Positions 1 through 6,321 of a DNA stretch of 9,483 nucleotides are shown piece by piece. Every line of letters begins with the position of its first letter. Position 1 is the first letter of the stretch. A program made the translations under genes and the position numbers. Source of the stretch: Chloroflexota bacterium. GTDB lineage: Bacteria > Chloroflexota > Limnocylindria > Limnocylindrales > CSP1-4. The DNA lies in contig DAIERN010000042.1 of assembly GCA_027346765.1 (NCBI GenBank), positions 1 through 9,483 of the forward strand, in the 5' to 3' direction. Under the pieces are notes generated by a model that was not told the origin of the DNA, ran no database searches, and saw nothing but the letters and a program-made list of their open reading frames with translations.

Positions 1-1
1 G

Positions 2-304
2 GAAGAGCTGGTCATGCGCGCCCGACTGTCGGGCGACCTCGAACGCGCCCTGGCCAAGATCCCCGAACGCCAGCGCCAGGCCCTGTTGCTGTCCGAATTG
101 AACGACATGACCGGCCTCGAGCTGGCGGAGGCGATGGGCGTTTCGCACGTCGCAGCGCGGGCGCTGCTGACGCGCGGCCGCGAGTCGCTGCGCCAGGCAC
201 TGGCCGTGGAGCGGGCGCGATCAGCGGTCGAGGAAGAGAAACGGGAGCGCGCGGCCGCGCCAATCGCTGCGCGTAACGATGAAGATGGCTCGCGGCCGCG
301 CTGA
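2..304 (+). CDS. ECF-type RNA polymerase sigma factor, C-terminal part (5' end outside window)
   Basis: The frame is open from the first complete codon (base 2) to a TGA at 302-304, so the gene starts before the window and only about 100 residues are seen. The visible part matches sigma-70 region 4. It has the 'IPERQRQALLL' entry helix, followed by the helix-turn-helix 'TGLELAEAMGVSHVAARALLTRGRESLRQAL', quoted here in pieces: TGLELAEAMGV, then SHVAARALLTRGRESL. In this family that region recognises the -35 element. Region 2 is missing from the window. The last 25 or so residues are a charged, low-complexity tail. The gene overlaps the downstream anti-sigma gene by 26 bp, the usual arrangement of a sigma factor with its cognate anti-sigma factor. 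An internal ATG at base 14 is not a credible start because the domain would be cut. The family call is secure; the regulon is unknown. Confidence 0.88.
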   Translation, partial: EELVMRARLSGDLERALAKIPERQRQALLLSELNDMTGLELAEAMGVSHVAARALLTRGRESLRQALAVERARSAVEEEKRERAAAPIAARNDEDGSRPR

Positions 305-2186
305 CCACTCGGTTTGGCGTGAGCTGATCGGCGCACGGCTCGACCGGCCGCTAACGCGATCCGAGACGCGCTCCCTGGCTGCGCACCTGCGCGACTGCGC
401 CGCGTGCCGCCAGACCGATCACGACTATCGCGAACAGCGCGCCTTGCTGCGCGCGCTGCCGCCCCGGCCCGTGCCGCGCGACCTGTGGCCGCGCACCTCG
501 GGCGCGCTCGATCGCGAGGTTGCGCGAGGTGTGGGCCTGCGCCGCCGGGCGCGCCGCGCGTCCACGCCGTCGGCCGCAATCGCGACATCACTGGCCGCCC
601 TGGGGCTGATCGCGGTGGTCGGCGTGATGCAGGTAATGCCCGCGCTGAAGGTGACGCCGTCGGCCATCGCTGCCCGGGGCACGGCATCCGTCACCGGCCT
701 CGCAACGCCGTTTGCCGTAGCACCGCAGCCACTCGCCTGGCTGGGCAGCGAATCGACCGACCTGTACGTCTACCAAACCCACGTCGGCCACGTCTGCCCG
801 CCAGCTGCGGAGGGTTGTTCGGTCAACGACGGCATCGTTCGCACCCAAGTGGATCTGCCGGCCAGCGTCCACGCCCGCAACGTCGCCCTGAGCCCCAGTG
901 GCAATGCGCTGGCACTGGTCGGACGCGATCTCAATCGCGACCTGATCGCCGTGCTGATCCTGCCGCCCAACGACCAGTCGCCCGACCCAAACGCTTCGCC
1001 GCCTGACGACAATCCGTCGAGGAGCCCGCAGGACGCAACGGACGCGCCTGACAGGAGCCCCGGATCACAGCCATCCGACCTACCGGGCTCGAGTCCATCC
1101 GTCCCGCCCGCGAGCGCGGTGCCGGCGGGCCTGCAGGTGCTGGCAATTCTGGAGAACGTCGAGAGCGCCGGCGCCCCGCCAGCCTGGGCGCCCAGCGGCG
1201 CGACGCTGGCGTTCAGCGCCATGCCGGCCGATGGCAGCCACGGCCCGGACGTCTACGTCTGGTCGCCCGGTGAAGGCGTTGCCCGGCCCATCACGACCGA
1301 TCATGGCTCGTATTTCGCTTCGTGGTCGGGCGAGCGCATCGTCCTCAGCCGTGTCGTGGCAAAGGCCGACGCCGGAACGCCGTCACTGCGCACGATCGTG
1401 ATCGACCCGAGCACGCTCGAAGAGCGCGCGGTCGACGCACCGCCCATGTGGCTGCCGGTCGTCAACCCGGCGCGCAGCCACGCGGTGGCGTGGCGCGGCG
1501 AGCTCGATCTGGCGAGCGGCCTGGCGCTGCCGCAGGCAGGCAGGCTGGTCATGGTCGACTGGGCCCGGATCGACCCCTATGCGGCGGGCAACGAACCGGT
1601 CCCCACGGCGACACCCACGGAGATCCCGACCGATACCCCAGCGGCGAGCTCGCCCCCGCCCGCCGATACCCCTAGCCCGACTCCCGCCGCAACAGCAACC
1701 GCTTCGGCTTCGGCTGACGTCGCCAGCCCGGCTGCCAGCCCGCTCGACTCGCCCAAGGTGCGGCCGACCAATGCGCCGGAGACGCCCCAAGCCACCGATC
1801 AGCCCGCCGAGCTGCCTGACGGCTGGACCGACCTGGGACTGGCCGGTGAGTCGGCCGACTCGCCCGTCGTTGACTGGCAGGCGCGATGGTCGCTCGATGG
1901 CCAGGTGCTGGGTGTCTGGATCGCCGATGCAGCCGGCACCACCTGGGGTCGGCTGACGGTGTTCGCCATTGACCCTGACACCAACCAGATCGCCACCGAC
2001 GTCCCGCTGCTCCAGCCAACGCTGGCCCGGCGCGGCTTCAGCCTGGGTCTGAGCCGGGTCGCGTGGGTCGCGCCGTCGGAGGACAACCCCGACGGTGGGT
2101 TGCGCGTCCGGACCTGGGGCGACGACGGGGTGGGTGGCCTGCGGCTGTTGCCCGACAAGCTCGATGAGGTAGTGCCGGCCTTCTAG
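279..2186 (+). CDS. Membrane-anchored zinc-binding (ZAS/zf-HC2) anti-sigma factor with large Pro/Ser-rich, propeller-like ectodomain
   Basis: Probable anti-sigma factor that holds the upstream ECF sigma factor at the membrane. Residues 10-60 form a zf-HC2-like domain with the zinc anti-sigma signature H36-x3-C40-x2-C43 (HLRDCAACR). An Arg-rich stretch (88-93) precedes one hydrophobic helix at about 99-120, giving an N-in, C-out topology. The outside part (about 500 residues) has segments that look like TolB/WD40 propeller blades: NVALSPSGNALALVG near 205, PPAWAPSGATLAFSA near 300 and VVDWQARWSLDGQVLGVW near 530. Low-complexity Pro/Ser/Thr/Asp linkers lie at about 233-281 and 440-513. C173 and C180 could form an exported disulfide. 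At 635 residues it is far longer than a minimal anti-sigma factor, so the ectodomain is presumably the sensor (inference). The start at 279 overlaps the sigma gene by 26 bp; ATG 285 is in the same frame and also possible. No clear ribosome site is seen, so translational coupling is likely. Confidence 0.8.
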   Translation: MKMARGRADHSVWRELIGARLDRPLTRSETRSLAAHLRDCAACRQTDHDYREQRALLRALPPRPVPRDLWPRTSGALDREVARGVGLRRRARRASTPSAAIATSLAALGLIAVVGVMQVMPALKVTPSAIAARGTASVTGLATPFAVAPQPLAWLGSESTDLYVYQTHVGHVCPPAAEGCSVNDGIVRTQVDLPASVHARNVALSPSGNALALVGRDLNRDLIAVLILPPNDQSPDPNASPPDDNPSRSPQDATDAPDRSPGSQPSDLPGSSPSVPPASAVPAGLQVLAILENVESAGAPPAWAPSGATLAFSAMPADGSHGPDVYVWSPGEGVARPITTDHGSYFASWSGERIVLSRVVAKADAGTPSLRTIVIDPSTLEERAVDAPPMWLPVVNPARSHAVAWRGELDLASGLALPQAGRLVMVDWARIDPYAAGNEPVPTATPTEIPTDTPAASSPPPADTPSPTPAATATASASADVASPAASPLDSPKVRPTNAPETPQATDQPAELPDGWTDLGLAGESADSPVVDWQARWSLDGQVLGVWIADAAGTTWGRLTVFAIDPDTNQIATDVPLLQPTLARRGFSLGLSRVAWVAPSEDNPDGGLRVRTWGDDGVGGLRLLPDKLDEVVPAF

Positions 2187-2202
2187 TCGGAGCCAATCCG
2201 GC

Positions 2203-2216
2203 TAACCTTGGGACTC
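2203..2216 (+). promoter_or_regulatory. Putative leaderless promoter -10 element (TAACCT) of pyrR
   Basis: TAACCT (2203-2208) fits TANNNT and is followed by exactly 8 nt before the GTG at 2217, the spacing expected when transcription begins at or next to the start codon. The same spacing recurs before the genes at 3776 and 5031. No convincing -35 hexamer is seen. The gap from the previous stop codon is only 30 bp. Confidence 0.4.
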
Positions 2217-2795
2217 GTGACGAGCCGCCAGATCATGACCGCCGACGACATCCGGCGCGCGTTGGTGCGCATCAGCCATGAGATCGTCGAGAAGCACGGC
2301 GGCACTGAGGGCCTCGCGCTCGTCGGTATCGAGCGCCGCGGCGTGCCGCTGGCCGAACGGCTGGCGAGCTCCATCGCTGAGCACGAGGGCGTGCGGCCGC
2401 CGGTCGGCAGCCTCGACATCACCTTCTATCGCGACGACCTGTCGCAGGTGTCTCGGGCGCCCGTGCTGAAGTCGAGCGCGCTGCCGTTCGAGCTCGAGTC
2501 GTCGACTTTGGTGATCGTCGACGACGTCCTCTACACCGGACGCACCGTCCGCGCCGCGTTGGATGCCCTGGTCGACGTTGGTCGGCCCAAGGCGGTGCGG
2601 CTGGCAGTTCTGGTCGATCGGGGCCATCGCGAGCTGCCAATCCGCGCCGATCACGTGGGCAAGAACGTGCCCACGTCGCGTGACGAGGTGATCAAGGTTC
2701 ACCTGCGCGAGGTTGATGGCGACGAGGACGAGGTAGTGATCGAGCGACCCGCGACCGAAGGTGAGACAGACGCTTCGTCCGGGGACGCCGCATGA
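2217..2795 (+). CDS. pyrR: PyrR: bifunctional pyr operon regulator / uracil phosphoribosyltransferase homologue
   Basis: A 192-residue protein (B. subtilis PyrR is about 180) of the type I phosphoribosyltransferase fold. In Gram-positive bacteria PyrR binds pyr mRNA in response to UMP, and many members also make UMP from uracil and PRPP. Visible signatures are the N-terminal '[20 protein letters not shown]', the '[16 protein letters not shown]' segment, the PRPP loop at residues 99-110 ([12 protein letters not shown], with D102/D103) and the C-terminal [18 protein letters not shown] then VPTSRDEV block. GTG 2217 is preferred because a TANNNT hexamer lies 8 nt upstream. TTG 2208 (three codons longer) and ATG 2235 (six codons shorter) are in frame and cannot be excluded. 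Its stop overlaps the pyrB start (ATGA). The leader is far too short for a B. subtilis-style attenuator, so the RNA-binding role is not supported here. Confidence 0.93.
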   Translation: MTSRQIMTADDIRRALVRISHEIVEKHGGTEGLALVGIERRGVPLAERLASSIAEHEGVRPPVGSLDITFYRDDLSQVSRAPVLKSSALPFELESSTLVIVDDVLYTGRTVRAALDALVDVGRPKAVRLAVLVDRGHRELPIRADHVGKNVPTSRDEVIKVHLREVDGDEDEVVIERPATEGETDASSGDAA

Positions 2796-3757
2796 CCGCT
2801 GCGCCGCGTCACCTGCTTGACGTGGATGAGTGGCCGCCTGAGGCAGTCGAGGCCGTTCTCGACAACGCGTCGCGCGCCCGTGACGCCGGGGAGCGGCACG
2901 GCAACGAGCTGCTCGGCTGCCGCGTCGTCCTGCTGTTCGCCGAGCCGTCGACGCGGACGCGCCTGTCCTTCGAGATGGCCGCGCGGAGCCTGTCCGCGGA
3001 GACGTACCTGGTTGATCCGGCGTCGAGCTCGATGGTCAAAGGCGAGACGCTGGTCGACACCGTGCGCAACCTCGACGCACTTGGCGCGGACATGATCGTG
3101 CTGCGCCATCACCGCGCCGGCGCGGCCTGGGTCGCGGCGCGTTACTTCGGCGGCGCGGTGGTCAACGCGGGCGACGGCTGGCACGCTCATCCGACACAGG
3201 CGCTGCTCGATCTGCTCACGTTGCGTCGCGCCTTTGGCGGCGGCGCCGATGCGCTGCGCGGCCGCAAGATCGCGATCGTCGGCGACCTGCGCCACTCGCG
3301 CGTGGCGCGTTCGAATGTATGGACTCTGGGTCGTGCCGGTGCGGACGTCTGGGTGAGCGGGCCGCAGGCCTGGCTGCGCGGCTATTCCGAGCTGGGCGTG
3401 ACCGCGACGCCCGACCTGGACGCGGCGCTCGACGGCGCGTCGGCGGTCATGGGTCTGCGTGTCCAGAAGGAGCGCATGCACGGCTCGTCGCTGTCGATCG
3501 GTGAGTACGTGGAGCTCTACCAGATCAATGACGAGCGGCTCGCGCGGGCCGCGTCCGGTACCTTCTACCTCCACCCGGGACCAATCAACGAAGGCGTCGA
3601 GGTCACCCGCTCAGTCGCGCGCGGCCCGCACTCGCTGGTGCTCGAGCAGGTGGCGAATGGGCTCGCTATCCGCACGGCGGTCCTGGCGCTGCTCGCCCCT
3701 ACCTCGCCGCGCGGCCTGCGCGGCCCCAGGGTCGATTTCTCGCGCATCGCGCGCTAA
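2792..3757 (+). CDS. pyrB: Aspartate carbamoyltransferase catalytic subunit (EC 2.1.3.2)
   Basis: Condenses carbamoyl phosphate with L-aspartate, the committed step of pyrimidine synthesis. The 321-residue length is normal for the catalytic chain. Carbamoyl-phosphate-binding motif S53-T-R-T-R57 lies in [13 protein letters not shown]. The [10 protein letters not shown] loop contributes K82. R104, H132 and Q135 (HPTQ) correspond to conserved active-site residues, and [11 protein letters not shown] starts the aspartate domain. The late loop reads [11 protein letters not shown] (from H261), where many homologues have Arg rather than Glu after Asn. The ATG overlaps the pyrR stop, so the two are co-translated. 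No regulatory chain pyrI and no dihydroorotase pyrC follow, although pyrC is a common next neighbour. The next gene has its own promoter-like hexamer, so this transcription unit may end at pyrB. Confidence 0.96.
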   Translation: MTAAPRHLLDVDEWPPEAVEAVLDNASRARDAGERHGNELLGCRVVLLFAEPSTRTRLSFEMAARSLSAETYLVDPASSSMVKGETLVDTVRNLDALGADMIVLRHHRAGAAWVAARYFGGAVVNAGDGWHAHPTQALLDLLTLRRAFGGGADALRGRKIAIVGDLRHSRVARSNVWTLGRAGADVWVSGPQAWLRGYSELGVTATPDLDAALDGASAVMGLRVQKERMHGSSLSIGEYVELYQINDERLARAASGTFYLHPGPINEGVEVTRSVARGPHSLVLEQVANGLAIRTAVLALLAPTSPRGLRGPRVDFSRIAR

Positions 3758-3761
3758 CTCC

Positions 3762-3775
3762 TACCATCGTTGGCG
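3762..3775 (+). promoter_or_regulatory. Putative leaderless promoter -10 element (TACCAT)
   Basis: TACCAT (3762-3767) fits TANNNT and is followed by exactly 8 nt before ATG 3776, the same layout as before pyrR. It lies just after the pyrB stop (TAA 3755-3757). No Shine-Dalgarno sequence precedes the ATG and no clear -35 is seen. Confidence 0.4.
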
Positions 3776-4156
3776 ATGTCCCTGCCCCAGATGCCCGAGT
3801 ACAAGGGCGCGCCGCTAGACGCCGATCGCGGCCCCGGCCTGGGCTGCTTCTGGATCCAGGTCTTCCTGCTCGTGGCGCTGCTTGTCCTGACGCCGCTCAG
3901 CGTCGTGTGGGCGTGGCCGTCGATGGTGTCGGCGGCGCTGCTGATCCTGTCGCTGGTGCTGCTCTTCTTCGTTGGCCAGACGATGATCTTCCTGCTGCGC
4001 CTCGTCGCCGCCGACCGTCGCTCCCGCCGCCGACCGCTGGCCCCCACCGCCCGCCCCACGGTGGGCGACCTCGAAAACGTCACAGCCGGCGGACACCTCA
4101 AACAAGGACGACGCCGGAGCCGGGTAGCCGCTCACCCTTGCGCAGCGCGGCCATGA
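3776..4156 (+). CDS. Small two-helix membrane protein of unknown function
   Basis: A 126-residue protein that I do not recognise as a named family. After a polar N-terminus (about 1-22) there are two hydrophobic helices at about 25-46 and 50-73, joined by a very short turn (WAWPSM). A basic, Arg-rich tail (RLVAADRRSRRR) follows, which by the positive-inside rule puts both ends in the cytoplasm. ATG 3776 is chosen over an in-frame TTG at 3770 because of the TANNNT hexamer 8 nt upstream. The last 59 bp overlap the convergent regulator gene. Residues after about 100 look like poor, basic low-complexity sequence, so the true C-terminus may be of little functional importance. Its place after pyrB does not by itself imply a pyrimidine role. 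Confidence 0.6.
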   Translation: MSLPQMPEYKGAPLDADRGPGLGCFWIQVFLLVALLVLTPLSVVWAWPSMVSAALLILSLVLLFFVGQTMIFLLRLVAADRRSRRRPLAPTARPTVGDLENVTAGGHLKQGRRRSRVAAHPCAARP

Positions 4157-4763
4157 TCCGGCGCGGACCGGTAGCGTAGTCCGGCCCGAGCGAGGCTCGA
4201 AGCTCGTCGGCAATCCGCCGGTTGTGCGCCGTGTCAGCGAGCACGATGAGGATGTGGTCGACCCGGCCGTCGCGCTCTCGACCGCGCGTCCGCCGGACCA
4301 GCGCCTGCACGTCCCAGACGCGGCTCTCGATGTCCATCCCAACCAGGTAGCGCGGCGCGGCGTCGACCAAGCGAAGGAGCTTGTCCCAGGCGCGCTGCTC
4401 ACCCGCGCCGGGCAGGAGCGCCTCGTCGGTCACTTGCCAGCGGTCGGACAGCATCCCGCCGAACCGCCGACCGCACGCCAGCTGCCCCTTATCGCGCACC
4501 GGATCCCCGACCGGGTGCAGCCCCACACTGACCTCGTAGCCCAGCACGCTGGCAATCTCCGACAGGCGGACAACGCCGACGTCGGCAAGCTCCTGAGCCT
4601 CAAGGCGCCAGATATTCGACGGATCGAGATCCAACTCGCGGGCCAACGCCGACTGGCTGAGACCCGCAACCACCCGCGCGTCGCGCAGCTCGCGGATTAG
4701 CCGCTGGGTGAGCATCTGCCCACGCCGGCGGCCGCGCCCAACGCGTGTTTCTTTGGTGGCCAT
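4098..4763 (-). CDS. XRE-family helix-turn-helix transcriptional regulator with conserved C-terminal domain
   Basis: The only clear minus-strand gene, 221 residues. Residues 18-76 form an XRE-type HTH: RELRDARVVAGLSQSALARE, then LDLDPSNIWRLE, then a final helix VRLSEIASVLGYEV. The C-terminal domain (about 95-221) carries a pattern I associate with a family of regulators in high-GC Gram-positives: ERAWDKLL-like (here QRAWDKLLRLV, 123-133), then VGMDIESRVWDVQALVRR (141-158, with E146, D151 and Q153), then RDGRVDHILIVLADTAHNRR. The acidic spacing is faintly reminiscent of PD-(D/E)XK folds, but I cannot establish this. It is convergent with the membrane protein gene and divergent from the gene at 5031. 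A 21-bp dyad about 57 bp upstream of its start is a candidate operator. ATG 4763 has no strong ribosome site. The target and ligand are unknown. Confidence 0.82.
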   Translation of the reverse strand: MATKETRVGRGRRRGQMLTQRLIRELRDARVVAGLSQSALARELDLDPSNIWRLEAQELADVGVVRLSEIASVLGYEVSVGLHPVGDPVRDKGQLACGRRFGGMLSDRWQVTDEALLPGAGEQRAWDKLLRLVDAAPRYLVGMDIESRVWDVQALVRRTRGRERDGRVDHILIVLADTAHNRRIADELRASLGPDYATGPRRIMAALRKGERLPGSGVVLV

Positions 4764-4819
4764 CCCGGTGATCTTGGCTCCAGGGACTCACCCGGGAGTT
4801 TGGGCTGGCTTCACTGCGA

Positions 4820-4840
4820 GTTGTGCGCCGGGCGCACGAC
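4820..4840. promoter_or_regulatory. 21-bp inverted repeat, candidate operator in divergent intergenic region
   Basis: GTTGTGCGCC-G-GGCGCACGAC: the 10-bp arms pair at 9 of 10 positions around one central base, with a perfect inner core GTGCGCC-G-GGCGCAC (4823-4837). It sits in the 267-bp divergent region (4764-5030) that also contains the starts of the XRE regulator and of the gene at 5031. There is no downstream T-run, which argues against a terminator. An autoregulatory site for the XRE protein is the simplest reading, but this is inference. Confidence 0.45.
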
Positions 4841-4882
4841 CTGCCCGGTGACGCGTCGAGGACAGGCCGCCAGGGTTCGGTT

Positions 4883-4899
4883 TGTGCGACGACTGCACA
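4883..4899. promoter_or_regulatory. Second, weaker dyad TGTGC-N7-GCACA
   Basis: TGTGC (4883-4887) and GCACA (4895-4899) are inverted around 7 nt. The left side, TTGTGCG, is identical to the left side of the dyad at 4820-4840 and begins 61 bp from it. It could be a secondary operator half. Five-base arms also arise by chance in GC-rich DNA, so support is weak. The remainder of 4764-5030 shows no convincing gene. Confidence 0.22.
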
Positions 4900-5016
4900 G
4901 AAAGGCGGCCCAAATGGCCGCTGGGCGCCGATCAGGGCCTGCCGACGGACGAGTCGTGCGTTCGGCGCAAGCACCAGGCTCGAAGACGGCTGGTGAGCGA
5001 GCGGGGCGCGCCGTGC

Positions 5017-5030
5017 GAGAATGCGCGGCG
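5017..5030 (+). promoter_or_regulatory. Putative leaderless promoter -10 element (GAGAAT)
   Basis: GAGAAT (5017-5022) matches TATAAT at four of six positions and is again followed by exactly 8 nt before the ATG at 5031. No Shine-Dalgarno sequence precedes that ATG. Its weight comes from the shared spacing with the sites before pyrR and before the gene at 3776. Confidence 0.33.
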
Positions 5031-5357
5031 ATGCCTGTGCTGGCGACGTTCTTCTCGGTCCGCCGTGGCCGGGACCCGTTTTTCAAGTTCTTCATGCGCA
5101 AGCTCTTCCCGCGCCAGGTCAAGCGCTACGAGGAGGAGTACGGCATGAAGTTCATCGGCTGGTTCAACGTCGCCTATGGTTGGGACTTCGACAACGTGAT
5201 CCTGCTCGAGCTGCCCGACTACGCCACCATTGACAAGCTCGAGAGCGACCCGCGCGCGCGGGCAATTGGCCACCGCGCGGGCGAATGGATGTTCGAGCGC
5301 CATCACTCGATGTTCCTGCGCGAGCGCATGGGTCCAGAATTGAAGTACACGCCATGA
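5031..5357 (+). CDS. Short hypothetical protein, possible dimeric alpha/beta-barrel (EthD/NIPSNAP-like) fold
   Basis: A 108-residue protein with no named family that I can assign. It begins with a hydrophobic beta-like strand (MPVLATFFSVRRGRD). A basic/aromatic stretch with FFKFFMRKLFPRQVKRYEEE follows, then a strand-rich centre (GMKFIGWFNVAYG, NVILLELPDYATIDKLE) and a helix ending with WMFERHHSMFL. The strand-helix-strand order, length and 'LELPDYATIDKLESDPRA' phrase resemble ferredoxin-like dimeric alpha/beta-barrel proteins, where such a phrase marks the second helix. This is a fold guess, not a function. ATG 5031 is preferred to a non-ATG start as far up as 4800, because the extra 77 residues would be unlike any protein domain and would cover the dyads and the -10-like hexamer. 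It lies 61 bp before the duplicated-domain gene and may share a transcript with it. Confidence 0.65.
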   Translation: MPVLATFFSVRRGRDPFFKFFMRKLFPRQVKRYEEEYGMKFIGWFNVAYGWDFDNVILLELPDYATIDKLESDPRARAIGHRAGEWMFERHHSMFLRERMGPELKYTP

Positions 5358-5406
5358 ACCACGCCGTGAGCCCAAGACCATGACAATCGGCAGAGGCCGC
5401 AACAAG

Positions 5407-5413
5407 AAGGAGG
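5407..5413 (+). promoter_or_regulatory. Strong Shine-Dalgarno AAGGAGG that fixes the start at 5419
   Basis: AAGGAGG at 5407-5413, 5 nt before ATG 5419, is the best ribosome binding site in the window. It makes ATG 5419 preferable to the in-frame upstream ATG at 5380, which has none. Confidence 0.8.
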
Positions 5414-5418
5414 ACGCG

Positions 5419-6300
5419 ATGACCGGCATGGGCAGCGCCCTGGGCGAGATCGCCACTGAGGCCGCGCTGGAGCGAACTTCCTTCCTGTCGGCGGCAGGGA
5501 AGCAGCTCCACGATTTCCTGGAGACGAACAAGCAGCGCATCAGGGAAGCCGGCGGGCTGGTGCTCATCGATGAGGACCCCGACTACCTGTCGGTCGCCCC
5601 GGACGGCAGCTTCCGCTCGCGGACGCGCTACCAGGATGAGGTCACCGGCGAGTGGCGTTCGGAGACAGAGGTGATCGAGACCGCGGCGGAGCTGGTCGAG
5701 CTGTACAACCCGGCCGAGATCTTTGCCGCGTTCGCTGAGGCGGCGCGCGTGCAGGCCGGCCTGCCCGAAGAGCCCACGGGCGCCGAGGACCTGCGCGAAT
5801 CGGCCGGGCTCGCGCCCAGCGAGACGGTGGACGTGGGCGTTGGCGGAACGAGCGTCGCCGAAGAGGGCTACGCCAAGGCCGCCGACGAGTGGGCACGCAG
5901 CCACCGCGCCGAGGGTGAGCCGGAGAACGCCGACGAAGCGGCCAGCCGCCTGTACGACCTCGCACTGACTTTCCAGGAGCGCAGCCAACACACCGAGGCG
6001 CGGCTCATCGAGCAGTTCGAGACGCTCGTCAACAACCTGTCGCCGTTCGTCGGCGACCTGATGGTGCTCGACGATGACGACGAGCGGCTGTGGCTGAAGC
6101 GCAACGGCCACTTCGAGGCGGAGGTCGTCCCGGAGGCGGACGAGGACAGCGGCAAGGACGGCACCTGGAAGCGGCTCGCGTCACCGGACGACATCGTCGA
6201 GTTCTACGACCCGACTGACGTGTTCGGCGACCTGGCGGAGGCGCTGGCCGAGTCGTTCCCGCACGTTACGGACGCCGAAGAATCCGACGCCGAGGCTTAG
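5419..6300 (+). CDS. Acidic cytoplasmic protein with two copies of an unrecognised domain
   Basis: A 293-residue, strongly acidic protein with no signal peptide or membrane segment. I do not recognise a family. Two regions align with each other: about residues 30-114 and 193-281. Both run through a helix, then GGLVLIDEDPDYLSVAPDGSF (45-65) against GDLMVLDDDDERLWLKRNGHF (from 212), then a D/E-rich turn with Trp (EWRSE against TWKRL), then AAELVELYNPAEIFAAFAEA (89-108) against SPDDIVEFYDPTDVFGDLAEA. The middle (115-190) is Glu/Ala-rich and probably a linker with helices. The beta-hairpin-then-helix layout suggests a small protein-interaction or adaptor fold (inference only). ATG 5419 is chosen for its AAGGAGG site. 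pyrK begins 21 nt after its stop without a ribosome site of its own, so co-transcription with the second pyr block is likely. Confidence 0.82.
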   Translation: MTGMGSALGEIATEAALERTSFLSAAGKQLHDFLETNKQRIREAGGLVLIDEDPDYLSVAPDGSFRSRTRYQDEVTGEWRSETEVIETAAELVELYNPAEIFAAFAEAARVQAGLPEEPTGAEDLRESAGLAPSETVDVGVGGTSVAEEGYAKAADEWARSHRAEGEPENADEAASRLYDLALTFQERSQHTEARLIEQFETLVNNLSPFVGDLMVLDDDDERLWLKRNGHFEAEVVPEADEDSGKDGTWKRLASPDDIVEFYDPTDVFGDLAEALAESFPHVTDAEESDAEA

Positions 6301-6321
6301 GCCTCACCAGGCGCGAACCAA

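Noticed and set aside
976..1120. Pro/Ser-rich coding stretches in the anti-sigma gene as a DNA tandem repeat
   Set aside because: The bias is at the amino-acid level. I see no regular nucleotide period.
2208..2216. TTG 2208 as the pyrR start
   Set aside because: It overlaps the last base of the candidate -10 hexamer, and the three extra residues match nothing in the family. GTG 2217 is better supported, though not proven.
4800..5030. Long open upstream extension of the gene at 5031, beginning at a non-ATG codon
   Set aside because: It adds 77 residues of Arg/Ala-rich, domain-less sequence, covers both dyads and the -10-like hexamer, and lacks a ribosome site.
5380..5418. Upstream ATG for the duplicated-domain gene
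   Set aside because: It has no ribosome site, while ATG 5419 has AAGGAGG at ideal distance. The 13 extra codons include the Shine-Dalgarno itself.
5164..6111. Long open frame on the minus strand opposite the duplicated-domain gene
   Set aside because: It is a by-product of GC-rich codon bias on the real + strand gene, with no recognisable motif in its translation. The same holds for the long minus frames at 2699-3574, 6876-7928 and 7804-9095.
6292..6305. Hairpin GAGGC-TTAG-GCCTC across the stop of the duplicated-domain gene as a terminator
   Set aside because: The stem is only 5 bp, has no T-run after it, and is followed within 17 nt by pyrK. It is too weak to call.
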